Part shown: positions 47,766 to 58,499 of the stretch, piece after piece
Layout: every line of letters starts with the position of its first letter
Numbering within the stretch: the first letter of the stretch is position 1
NCBI GenBank assembly: GCA_019925105.1
Contig: JAHGAU010000018.1
Span: 1-64,000, forward strand
Direction of reading: 5' to 3'
Origin: Niebla homalea
Taxonomy: Eukaryota > Ascomycota > Lecanoromycetes > Lecanorales > Ramalinaceae
DNA length: 64,000 nucleotides
Program-made: the position numbers and the translations under genes
Notes under the pieces: model-generated
The model's input: only the letters and a program-made list of their open reading frames with translations
What the model was told of the DNA's origin: nothing
Database searches by the model: none

Positions 47766-48222
47766 CTGGTAATTAGGTTATGGTTATCTTAATATTTATA
47801 CTTATTTTAAACTTATCGTTTTAATTTAAAAGGAAAAAGGAAATTATAATTAATTAATTTAACCTTAGTTTACCTTAAATATTAACTTAATTTAAATAAA
47901 AACCTTTCTTCCGTAATTACTTATCTTAATATTATAACCGAGTCTTTACGTTAACCCGATTAAGATTAATAATTATTTTAAATCCTTAATTTATTATTTT
48001 TATTAAGAACTTTTTACTTTTTAACGTTTTAATTTACGGTAAGGATTTAAGAATAATATTAAGTTTAATCGGGGGAAGGTGGTTCCGATTATATAACTTT
48101 ACTTTTCTTAATACCGGGACTTCATTTTGAATACTTTATTATATAACTTTTTAAATTAACTTTATTTGATTTTAACTTTAATTTTTTAACGTTAAATTTT
48201 TATATTCTTTTTTTATTAACCT
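47766..48222. other. RIP-degraded AT-rich DNA, host of the hAT MITE
   Basis: No motif followed. Confidence 0.4.
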
Positions 48223-48230
48223 TATATGGT
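48223..48230 (+). repeat. 8-bp target-site duplication (left), TATATGGT
   Basis: Exact copy at 48,652-48,659 on the other side of the MITE. Confidence 0.93.
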
Positions 48231-48651
48231 TACTCCGGGAAGCGGGACGGGATGGGACGGGATTTCGATTCACTTATCCCATCCCGCGTGGGACGGGATA
48301 AGGGTTAAGTCCCGTCCCATCCCATCCCTAACCCGGCGGGATGGGATAAGGATATGCCAAGATCCTAATTCTTGGCACGCTAACCGGATTAAGTAAATAA
48401 TTCACTTCCAATATCGAATTTTTGGATTTTTTAAAGGGGTTTTTAAGACTTATATACTATAAATAGTAAGTTATATACTATAAATAATAATTCCGTAATC
48501 TTAACGGGATCTTGGTATATCCCTATCCCATCCCGTCCCATCCCATACTAGTACGGGATAGGATAAACCTTATTCCATCCCGTCCCATCCCTATCCCGTC
48601 CCTATCCCGTCCCTATCCCATGGGATATATCCCGTCCCGCTTGCCGGAGTA
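48231..48651. mobile_element. 421-bp hAT-type MITE, GGGACGGGAT-rich inverted ends
   Basis: The left end TACTCCGGGAAGCGGGACGG and the inverted right end TACTCCGGCAAGCGGGACGG differ at one base, and an exact 8-bp duplication flanks the element. Both arms consist of repeated GGGATGGGACGG-like words (C-rich on the other end), so long stems can form. There is no coding capacity. CpA sites are intact inside a RIP-degraded host, so it either inserted after RIP or was too short to trigger it. The 8-bp duplication places it in the hAT superfamily. Confidence 0.9.
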
Positions 48652-48659
48652 TATATGGT
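48652..48659 (+). repeat. 8-bp target-site duplication (right), TATATGGT
   Basis: Matches 48,223-48,230 exactly. Confidence 0.93.
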
Positions 48660-51609
48660 AATTAAGCTTATTTAAGGTTAATTACCGATATTAATAAATT
48701 ATTAAATATTTATTATTATTTTATTTATATTAATTATATAACTTACCGGATAAGATTTAAGGGCTCTTAATAAAATCGTCTTTTATTTTTAAAGTATTCG
48801 ATTATTCTATAGTTTATCTTCTATACGTAAAAATACCATTTCGCCGCGCTCGCCCCTTAATTAAGATAATAAGGTTATATTCCTTATTAATTTAATAAAA
48901 AATATTTTAAATAAATTACGTAAAGTCCGGACGGACGTAAACGAAAATAAAGTAAAATAAAATTAATAATAAATTAATATTAAATAATAGAAAAACTATT
49001 TATATTTTAAATAAATAATTAATTTCCGTAACGATTATATATTACCGATCCGTATCGGTAACATAATATATAATAAGCTTATTGAGGAGAATCCTTGGGT
49101 AAAAAAGCTTAAGCTTAATAAAGTTTAAGGAATTTATAATTCCGCTTTTTCCCTATATTATTAAAAGCTTTTATTAAAGTACTTTAATGCTTTTATTAAT
49201 TTTGGCCTTTATAACGTTTTCTTTACCCTTAAAGCTAAATATATAAACGCGTTATTCTATAACGCCAAAAATTAATATATACGTAGTGGATATACGATAA
49301 TTAATACCCGACGTAGCTTAAACTAAGCCGCTACCAAGAAGATATTAATTAAAAGAGAAACCGACGGCTAATTATCCGTTACTATTATTACGCCAACCGT
49401 ACCTATACTATACTTTAACATAAAGTCCTTCGCTTTTACTATGACAGTAAACCTTATATACGCAGAAATCTTCATTAATTAAGCTTTTATTATTAACGAC
49501 GATATTATCTAATAATATATATATCTTTTAAAGTTATATACCCTTAATTAACTTAATAATTAAAGCGACCTTTATTATAATATAAATAATATCCTCAATT
49601 ACAATATTGATTTACGTAAACGTTAAACTTTTAAACTTTATAAAAAACTTACCGACCTTTAATTTAAAGAGTTAAGGTTACTTAAAAAGAAAGTTAAGAC
49701 GAAAAATAGGAAAACCAAAATAAAGGACGGGAAGACTAACGTTACCGATAAAACCGGATAATTTATTCCAATTTAAGTACGTATTTCACTTTCTTAACTA
49801 ACGCTCTCCGTTACTATTAAGGAGATTAAATTAAACGGCGGTTAAGTTTAGGAGCTTCTCTATAATTAAATTTCCAATAAGCAATTTATAATTATATAAA
49901 GTAATATTAAAACTTTATATTTTAATAACTTTTAAATATTAAAGCTCCTATATTACCTTTTATATGTAAATTAACTTTCTTAAGTATAAATAATAATTTT
50001 ACCGGATTTACTTCGTTTTCTTTTTTTTATTCCGTTTAAGACGTTTTTTACTTTTAAATAATATTATTTTCTTATATTATTTCTTTCCTTTATTATAAAT
50101 TAATCCTTATAAACTTTTATAATAAAGGTTATTTACGTTAAGATTTCTTTCTATAATAATATTTTAAGGTTTTTCTTAAATAATTATAATTTATACCTTA
50201 AGTCTTTTTCTCGATATTAAGAATATAATTAACCGTTTAAGCGTTTATATCGTTTTTATTTTTAAGGATATATTATAATATAATAAGGAACCTAAGTCCG
50301 TTTAACCTTTTAATTTAAGTATTAAATAATTAACGCTTAATAAATATTTATAAAGGAGAATAATATAGAATATAATTATAAAAATTAAACCTTTAACTTT
50401 TCGCTTTATTACTCCTTATTAATAAGTAATTCTATGTTATTTACCCGTTATATTTATTATAACTCTTTATTACGGTAATATTATTATTTAGATTCTTAAA
50501 TATTTCTTTCCGTTAGGCTTAAAAAGGTCGTTCCTTCAATTAAGTAAAACCGTCCGTAAAGTAGAAAACGATAACCTAAGACGTCCCGTAAATACGTACG
50601 TATCTCTCCGTTATTTATAACTATTATTACCAGTAAATAAAAGTTTTAATTTACCGTTAAAATAATAGAATAAACGTTTCTTATACGTAGGAGATAAACC
50701 CCGTTCTTAAACTCAACCCGTCTAAATAAGCGAAAACGAGATATTAACAAGGTATTAAGCGGAAAAAGCGGCGACTTATATTAGGCGCACAGTAAATATA
50801 AATAAAAAGAGCTAAATAAATATTAAGGTAAAATTATATGGTAAAGCGCGTTAACCGGCACAGAAGCCAAGAAAATAAAACGAGTATAAGGAAATACTAT
50901 TACGGAAGTACGTAGTACCGCGGATTGTCTAGGCTTAAATTAATTGATTAATTCCGTAATCCTCCAACTTTACGTATCTTTATTTTCTTAAGCGTAACGT
51001 TAGTTAGCTTTATAAGTAAACCGGGGTTCCATAGGTGGCCAAAGCTATAAAGAAGCCTAACCAAAAGGAAATTTTGTCCGAGTAAAATTGAAAAAGTAGT
51101 CGGGAAAGCCAAAGGATAATATAAGTATAAATATCGGTTATTTTATCCTAGCCTTACGCCTTAAAGGGTTTTCTTACTAATCCCTTATTAAATTACTGCC
51201 CGACTTACTCTTTCACGCCGCATATTTCGACTACCGGTTATTATTAATGTTAAACGTATGAAATAATATTAATAACATTATTATATAATTATTAATTAAT
51301 CAAGGAATATCCAAAAGGCGCAAAATCGAGCCCGTCCCCTCTGCAGGACTTAATATAAATCATAAACGGATTATAAGTATTATCCAGGTCGATAACTTAC
51401 TATTAAACCGTCTGGAAAAAAGCTACCAATCGCGACCTTACAGATATATTATAGGGACAATTTCAGTACTTTAACGAGAAATGAAGTATTACGCCCCTTT
51501 TCGCAGCCCCCGTATCGGACCACCTTAATACAGTATGCTAAATATACTAAAGATTTAAAGGTATATTAAACGTTAATTCTGGAACTAATCCGCTAGACAT
51601 ACTATAGGT
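48660..51609. other. RIP-degraded DNA with an unrecognised long plus-strand frame
   Basis: Between about 49,100 and 49,800 a plus-strand frame can be followed through stops (LSVTIITPTVPILYFNIKSF, later FKELRLLKKKVKTKNRKTK). A Lys-rich segment near 49,680-49,740 looks like a coiled or basic region. This may be a decayed gene or transposase, but no family could be named. Moderately GC patches occur at 50,690-51,130 and 51,300-51,600. Confidence 0.35.
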
Positions 51610-51787
51610 TGTAGTTTAGCTATTAGCTAATTTACCGGATATACGGAATTACCACTTATCGGTTAAGCGGCTCTTTAGGGGCCGTACGGGGGAGTTCAGA
51701 GATTTATATAAGTTAGCTTACTTAAATCCCTAAGTTCTTTATCTTATTATTTAGGACTTACTTAGATAACGGCTTTTATTAAAATTA
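51610..51787 (+). repeat. Split repeat A1 of the right DIRS-type element
   Basis: Matches A2 at 56,541-56,684 and both A blocks of the left copy, including AAGCGGCTCTTTAGGGGCCG and GTACGGGGGAG. Confidence 0.78.
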
Positions 51788-53383
51788 ATTTATATATGTT
51801 TTTTTTTATTAAAAACTTATTATTTTTATTACCTTTATACTTAATAAATTACTTATTGTATTTATTATTATACCTAGCTACCTTAACCTTATTAATACCG
51901 CTTATTCTACCCGATTAGCCTCGCGTAATAAAATTATCCCGGGGCCTTTATTGTTAAAAAGACCGGTTAAGGCGTTTTCCGCGGTTAAAAAAATAACGGA
52001 TTATACTTTATACGGTTAAGTTAAAAAGCTTATTAATAATAAACTTATATTTAAATTTATATTATAATTTCGTTTTTATTATGCCCGTATTATAAGTTTA
52101 TAATTATTAATTAGGCTTATTGTTTTTAATTTTAATAATAATAGTAATATTAATATATAAAAGACTAAGGTTTATTATATATAAAAGCCCGTTATTTAAT
52201 AACTTAATTAACTTAAGGCCTTACCCCTATAAGTACCGTAAGTAAAAGGGTGGCTATACGTACCAGCCCGATATATCCTATTTACCTATATACCTTATTA
52301 ATAGTCTTAACCGTCTTTTCCTTAATATAAATAGCCTTAAATTAAGATATAGGGTATAATATTAAAGTCGGAGACTTTATAGAACTTATACTATAATAAA
52401 TATAAAATATCCTTTAAGGGTATCTCGTTAAATATATTTCTTTATAAGTACCGTAATATTTATATTAAATTTCTTTTAATTAAAATATCTTAATTTACCG
52501 TTATATAGAAAGGGGATTTAAATTATTTAGCCCTTAAAAGGATTATAATAGAATATTATTCCTTTAAAGCCGGGCCTTAAGGTAAAAAGAACGTATTTAA
52601 AAGGAAATATTAATTATTATTTATCGGTATTAAGATTTACTTTATAATTCTTTATTACTTTAACCCGGAGAAATAACTTAAAATATATAAAGCCTTTATA
52701 ATATACCGGGCTTATCTTTTCGAGCTATTAATTTTATATACCTTTAACTCCGTAATTTAATACTATTATATCTTTATCGGCCGGGCTATAATTTATAATG
52801 AAGATAAACCGGAGAATTAAATAATTTATAACGTAAATAAGATTTATAACGTTTTAAAACCTTATCTTAATATAATATTTCCTTAATTTTATAGCTAACC
52901 GTTATAATAACGTTAAGATATAAAGATAAAAAGGATTAAGCCTACCGTAATTAAAACGAGGATAAGTATATAACGTCTGATTTCAAATATTAACGTAATT
53001 ACGTATATTATAATTATAAGGGTTTTTATAAAACTTAAAACTATACTTAATAATGTAATCTTAATACGTTATTACTTAAATAGCCCCGTAATAAATAATT
53101 AGCCGATTCCGTGGTTATTTTTTCGTCCTTAATAAGTATTAATAAAGGTTTACTTTATTATATAGTAAATATAAGTAATAATCGGGTAAATAAAGAAGTC
53201 TTACTTAAAGCCGAAAAGTGGGATTTTTAGTTATACCGTTACCCGGACCGTAATTACCGCTCATTAATAGGGTAATTAAGCCGTTTCGGGGTAAAATTAA
53301 ATTATTACGGCCCTAATAGGTTTATAGTCTACCTACTTTACCCGTTAATTATAAAGGACTTTACCGTATTAAGTAATATTCAT

Positions 53384-53928
53384 CTGGAAATTTGTGAACC
53401 AGCATATAAGCATTCCGAGTGCAAGCGAGCAGGTTGAGCAGGTTGAGCTTATGTCCCCCCTCGCTTAACCTTTAAGTGCTCTGAGTGCTCGCGAGTATCC
53501 GGCTTACTCGTGAGTTTCCTGGATTCTTATGAGTTTTACCTTTTTTTTTAACTTAACGTTTTTTTAATTAAATTACCCCCTTTAACTACCCCCCCCCTTA
53601 AGGATAAATTATTAACTACCAGGGTAACTTTTAGCTAAAAAACCTGAATCTGTAATTAATTTTAAAAAACGTTGAATATTACGGCTTATAGGGGGGTTAA
53701 GGGTATACCCGTTGCCAAGAAAGCTTAATAAAAAAATTTATTAAAAATAAAAATCATTATTTTACCGTTTTAAACGTTTTTATTTTTAACTTTTTTTTAC
53801 CCGCTTAGGACCGCTCGGAGCGCTTATGAGTTTCCCTGGATGCTTGTAAGTGATTTACGAGCGGTCTAAGTGAATAAATCCATTTTTTTTTATTCACTCG
53901 CTCCGAGCAGGTCGCAGATTTGCTGATA
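53384..53928. mobile_element. 545-bp MITE nested in the DIRS-type element
   Basis: GC-richer insert whose ends are imperfectly inverted (GGAAATTTGTGAACC against GCAAATCTGCGACC). The left flank ATATTCAT and right flank GTATTTAT differ by two RIP-type transitions, and the other DIRS copy shows a single ATATCCAT there, suggesting an 8-bp duplication. The interior has repeated GCTCGGAGCG- and TGAGTTTCC-like words and no coding frame. hAT type is probable. Its middle is AT-rich and partly RIPped. Confidence 0.65.
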
Positions 53929-54079
53929 GTATTTATAAATAATTAATTAAGAACCGTTTTATTACCTATATGTCTATCCTTAATAAACTATATATATGCT
54001 TTTTATTAACTTTAAATTTTAAGTATAACGGGGGATAACGCCGTATTTATAATTTTTTATACCTTTACGGGGAGTTTAT

Positions 54080-54740
54080 TAATAATGGAATCGACGTCTT
54101 TTACGGGGCCCTTAAGTATACGTTTATTAATAAAGTTATTAACGCGGTAATTATATAGGGCCCGGGCTTTATACTTATTAAAAAGGATTTATTTAATACC
54201 TTCCGTTATATTCCGGTAGCTATAAATAACCGGTAATTATTTAAATTTATATAAAATAATACTTATTATATTAAGTATTTCTTCCCTTTTAAATTAAGAA
54301 CTATACCGTTCCTTTTTAATCTTATAATAAAAAGCTTATATTAAATACTTATCGTTAAGTTTGGTTTTAATATTATATTCTATTATTTAATTGACTTTTT
54401 CAGGGTATTCCCGGTAAAAACCAACTTTAAGATCTTTAATTCAGTTTTTAACCGCTTATATAATAAACTTAAGTTACTTATAAACCTTAAGAAAGATTTT
54501 ATAAGTATTATATTTAACTTCTTAAGTATTAAAATAAATATTATAATAATAAAGGTATACTTATTATTAAATAAATTATAATAAATAATTAAGGGTATTA
54601 AAGACGCTTTTAAGAACCGTTTAATTAAATATATTTTACTTAAATCCTTAATAAGTCTATCAAGCTTTATAATTAAAATAATATTATTAAAATAACCCTT
54701 TTTTTATAGGTTATATAACGAGCTTATAAAGGTTAATCGT
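54080..54740 (+). pseudogene. DIRS-type reverse transcriptase relic
   Basis: The plus-strand frame reads YGALKYTFINKVINAVI, then PGFILIKKDLFNTFRYIPV (the catalytic K-D-L block), INNR-LFKFI-NNTYYIKY, then FPFKLRTIPFLFNLIIKSLY and FGFNIIFYYLIDFFRVFPVK where the YLDDF box is expected (the first Asp is replaced by Ile). It continues INLKKDFISIIFNFLSIKIN and LLK-PFFYRLYNEL. This order (LPFGLRSAP-like, HYLDDF-like, GRPFLRRLY-like) is characteristic of DIRS/Ngaro RTs rather than gypsy or copia. Stops correspond mainly to Trp and Gln codons. The homologous region in the left copy is on the minus strand at about 35,560-34,850. Confidence 0.75.
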
Positions 54741-55599
54741 TATTAAATCTATATAAGTACTAAGATCCGTAAGGATTTCTTTTAGTAATAAAGGTTATTA
54801 AGTAATTAAAACGGTTTATACTTGAGACGGCTCTTAATAACCCGGTTACGGTATTATTTTTATACCAACGTATTATTTACTTACGGTATAAATGGCTATT
54901 TACTTAAAGATATTAAGGATATACCTATTCCGGAATTTATTTTTATTTATAGGCTACCTTTTTAATTAAAAAGGGCTTATATAAACGTCCTTAAGATAAC
55001 TGCCGTATTTAAATCTTTACGGCAATAATATACCGTATTAATAAAGAACTCAATAATAATTTACTTAAATAATACGGAGGTTATTTACGGTATTAAGAAT
55101 CTAACCGTATAAGGCCAAATTATAAATACCGTCCGTTAATTAACCCTTATTTTACTCCCGGATAATATTAAGTATATTATAGAGTAAATCTTTATTAAGG
55201 ATAATTAAATAATTAATTAAATTTTAAGATTTAAATAAAAAAAAATCGTTAATAATTTACTTTAACTTATATATTTACGTATATTATATTTTTACCGGAC
55301 TATAAATATATTAAAAATAGATAAAAGATAAATTAAATTAATTTATAAGTAACGCAATATTTACGTTTTAATTTTATATTAAATATAAAATTATTATACG
55401 GTATAAGGAATAACTTTTACTTTAAGTGGTATATTATATATAGGGTTTACCCAGCTATTCTTACTTTATTTTTTATATTTATTAAGTAATATATATATTT
55501 CGTTAATATTAGAAAGCTACTTTATAAGATTATTAAAGGTTATTTTACCGCCTTTAAATCGGTTTATATTAATTAAAGCGTTAAAAACCTTAAGGTTTT

Positions 55600-56235
55600 C
55601 TAATATTTAATACTTTAATATCTTATATATAACGTAAAGAGATTATAAGGTAAAAATATATAAAAAGAACGGCTTTTTATTATTAATAATATTTTTATTA
55701 AGTTTGTATATAGCTTTAATATTATTACTAAGTTTAACTTTATTATACGGGCCGCTTTTTTACCTTATTTATATAAACTTTTTACGGGTAGGGGAATTTA
55801 TTTATAATAAAGCCGACTTTAAACCGGACTTTAAAAAATATTATATAACCCGATTATATATAAAGTTTAAGGATAATTATATAAAGCTTTATATTTTAAC
55901 GTTAAAAATAAATATTTTCCGGGAAGGAATTTTTTTTAAAATTATAATAATTTTTAATAAGACTTACCTTATACGGTCTTTAAAGGATTTATATTTTTAT
56001 ATAACGATTTTATTATAAGCCCCGCTCTTTTCTTTTACCTTAAAGCCGTTTATACGGGACCTTATTATTAATATATTATATAAACGGTTTATATAATATA
56101 ATATTTACGGTAATTACTCCGGTTATTCCTTCCGTTAAGGTATAGTTATAGATATATAAAAAGTTAAATTAAGTATTGAATTTATTAAAAAACTCGGTAA
56201 ATAAAAGTCGGACGTATATTAACTATATATTAACT
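55600..56235 (+). pseudogene. Tyrosine recombinase relic of the DIRS-type element
   Basis: An unusually long surviving frame (55,704-56,018) reads LYGPLFYLIYINFLRVGEF, where the Arg of LRVGE is the first catalytic Arg, then FKKYYITRLYIKFKDNYIKL and INIFREGIFFKI. After a stop come YSFR-GIVIDI (about 56,122-56,150; the HxxR box with His changed to Tyr) and KKLGK-KSDVY-LYIN (to about 56,230), which contains the nucleophile-region Tyr. This is the fungal DIRS/Crypton-type tyrosine recombinase pattern AFYGFLRVGEFT...HSFRRGAAT...LGRWKSDAY. DIRS elements use it for integration, so no target duplication is expected. It lies between the RT and the B1-A2 repeats. Confidence 0.82.
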
Positions 56236-56345
56236 TAATTAATAATATTATCCTTATAATATTATAACGTTATTAATTTACTTAAGGTTAAATAAGCCAG
56301 CCGATACTTATTTATGTCGTTTCTTTAAGACTTATATTTTAACTT

Positions 56346-56540
56346 TAAGGGTTCTTAGCTTTAACTTTACCCCGTAATGAAGCTATAACGGAGGGTATTT
56401 CAACGGTAAAGTACCTTAAGACCTCGACGGCGAGGTCTTTATAACTTAGGTCTTAAAATAAACCAATTAAAAATACTATAAAGATTAAAAATACTATATA
56501 TCCATATATATATATAGTAGGGATCGAGTAAATTAAAGGT
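56346..56540 (+). repeat. Split repeat B1 of the right DIRS-type element
   Basis: Matches 33,036-33,229 and 32,603-32,790 in inverse orientation. It contains GACCTCGACGGCGAGGTC, a near-palindrome also present in B2 at about 32,701-32,718 as GACCTCGCCATCGAGGTC. Confidence 0.75.
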
Positions 56541-56684
56541 TATAATTTAGATATTAATGAATTTACCGGATATATAGAATTAACACTTATTAATTAAGCG
56601 GCTCTTTAAAGGCCGTATAAGGGAGTTTAAAGATTTATATAAGTTAACTTATTTAAATCTTTAAGTTCTTTATCTAAATTAAGC
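56541..56684 (+). repeat. Split repeat A2 of the right DIRS-type element
   Basis: Begins TATAATTTAG (RIP form of TGTAGTTTAG) directly after B1 and ends where the LINE begins. Confidence 0.75.
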
Positions 56685-56688
56685 TTCT

Positions 56689-58300
56689 ATGGCGACGAAT
56701 AAAGGGACCCCAGAGGTCCAAAACGATACGTATACATATAGCTCTCGTAATAATAAAGGAAGTATATTAAGTACGATAAAAGAAAGTAGCGTAATGGTTA
56801 AGAATAAGGTAATAAACGGGTAAATAACTTATATTAATAGAAACGGCGATAATACGTACGGGCAATATAATAATAATAAGTTAAATAACGCTTAAAGTAA
56901 ATAAAAGAATTAAGATTAATAAAATACGCATATTAAAACGCGTAAAACGTATAATAATAATATGGAGGTAATAAGTAAATAAAAGGGTAGGAAGGCCGGT
57001 ATGGTATTAATAATAAACGGTATAAGCGGAAGGAAAAGGCAGGAAGACCGTAATAAAAGTATTATTAAGGGTATATAAAAAGGAAATAAGGCTAGTAAGA
57101 AAGATAAAACCTTAAAAACCCAAAAATAAAAGGCGGAAATAATACGTCACCCGGTAAATAAGGATAAAAGGGTGGTAAGGAAGTCGGTAAAAGCCTTAAA
57201 AAAACTCTTTATAATAAAATAAAAGGTTATTACGTTAAAAACTTAATTAATATTATAAATTAAATTAAAAAACATAAAGGACTTTTATATAAAAATAAAA
57301 GTAAAATTAAAAAAAAACGGAATATTTATAAGGCTCTTAAAAGGCGGGAACGAAAGTATTAATAAAGGGTAAAGATAACGGCTTAAAATTAAGGGTATAA
57401 AGTAAAAATATAATAATAATAACCCCTTAAGCAAAAAAAAATTAAGTGATAAAGGTAATAAAAAGGGTACCCGCGGTAAAAAAATAAAAGGATAACGGAG
57501 GAAAAAGTAACTATATTAGGGAAAATAAAAATAATAACGGTCCGCTTATTTAATAATAAGGAGAAAAATACGGTTATAAAAATAAACTTATTATAATTAA
57601 TAAAAGCTTTTAAAATAATAACGGAACTATTAATAAAATAGATTATTACGGTATATAAGTTATAAAGTAAAGATATTCTCCTTAATATAACGTTTTTAAA
57701 AACGAAAGAAAGCTTAAAGAAATTTAAGGTTTAAGTTAATAAAAAAAATATAAATTAATTAAGGTTTTAAAATAATCGTTTATTATTATAGTAAATAAAA
57801 TATACTTATTACGTTTTATAAAAGCTAAGAAAAAAATTAAGTTAAAAAATAAATAAAAAAAGAATATAATTCTTTACTTAAAGCTTAAAATCGTTAATTA
57901 TAAGCTTCTTCCGGTAATAAAGAAACTTAATTCCATAAAACGTATAAAAAGGTATTTTATTATTATATTAAACGTAATATTAATAAAAATATATAACAAT
58001 ATCCTAAATAAAAAGATTGATAAAAGGGGATCTTTTAAGATAACTTAACCGTAAAATAAAGTAATAAATATTTATTAATATTTTAAATATTAAAATTATA
58101 AATATATTATTATAAAATACCTTAATATTATAAAATATACGGTTTACGTTAAGGACTATAATACTTATAAATATATAAAGTTAATAATTAAAAGGCTTAT
58201 AAAGGGTATATTTAAATACGTTATATATAATAAGGAAAAATACCCGGTATAAGATTTTAAGTATATAATAAAAGTTAAGGAAATTAAACGTAAAAAAACC
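56689..58300 (+). pseudogene. LINE ORF1 relic
   Basis: Starts MATNKGTPEVQNDTYTYSSR and remains open for 43 codons, then continues through TAA stops with basic stretches (ISGRKRQEDRNKSI, KDKRVVRKSVKALKKL). It is a nucleic-acid-binding ORF1 by position and charge; the zinc-knuckle part could not be read clearly. Confidence 0.5.
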
Positions 58301-58499
58301 CGGATAACCGCGAAAACCCAACGGTATAATACGTATAAAATTAGTTTAATAAATTAATTAAAAATAATTTTAAAACGTAAACTTAATTAATTAAATAATA
58401 AAAGGTAAATAATAATAACGGATAAAATAAAAAAAAACTCCTTATGATTTTAACCTTAAGGGTAAACCGTTTTACGTTTTTAATTATAACCGGGAGGAT

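Larger units (their letters stand above)
51610..56684 (+). mobile_element. DIRS-order (Ngaro-like) retrotransposon relic, right copy, B2 missing
   Basis: Starts with repeat A1 (TGTAGTTTAGCTA at 51,610) and ends B1 (56,346-56,540) then A2 (56,541-56,684); the expected B2 is absent and a LINE begins within a few bases. The interior encodes reverse transcriptase and, after it, a tyrosine recombinase, the gene order of DIRS retrotransposons. A 545-bp MITE interrupts it at 53,384-53,928. It is in opposite orientation to the 32.6-37.4-kb copy, which provides an empty-site comparison. All frames carry RIP stops. Confidence 0.75.
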
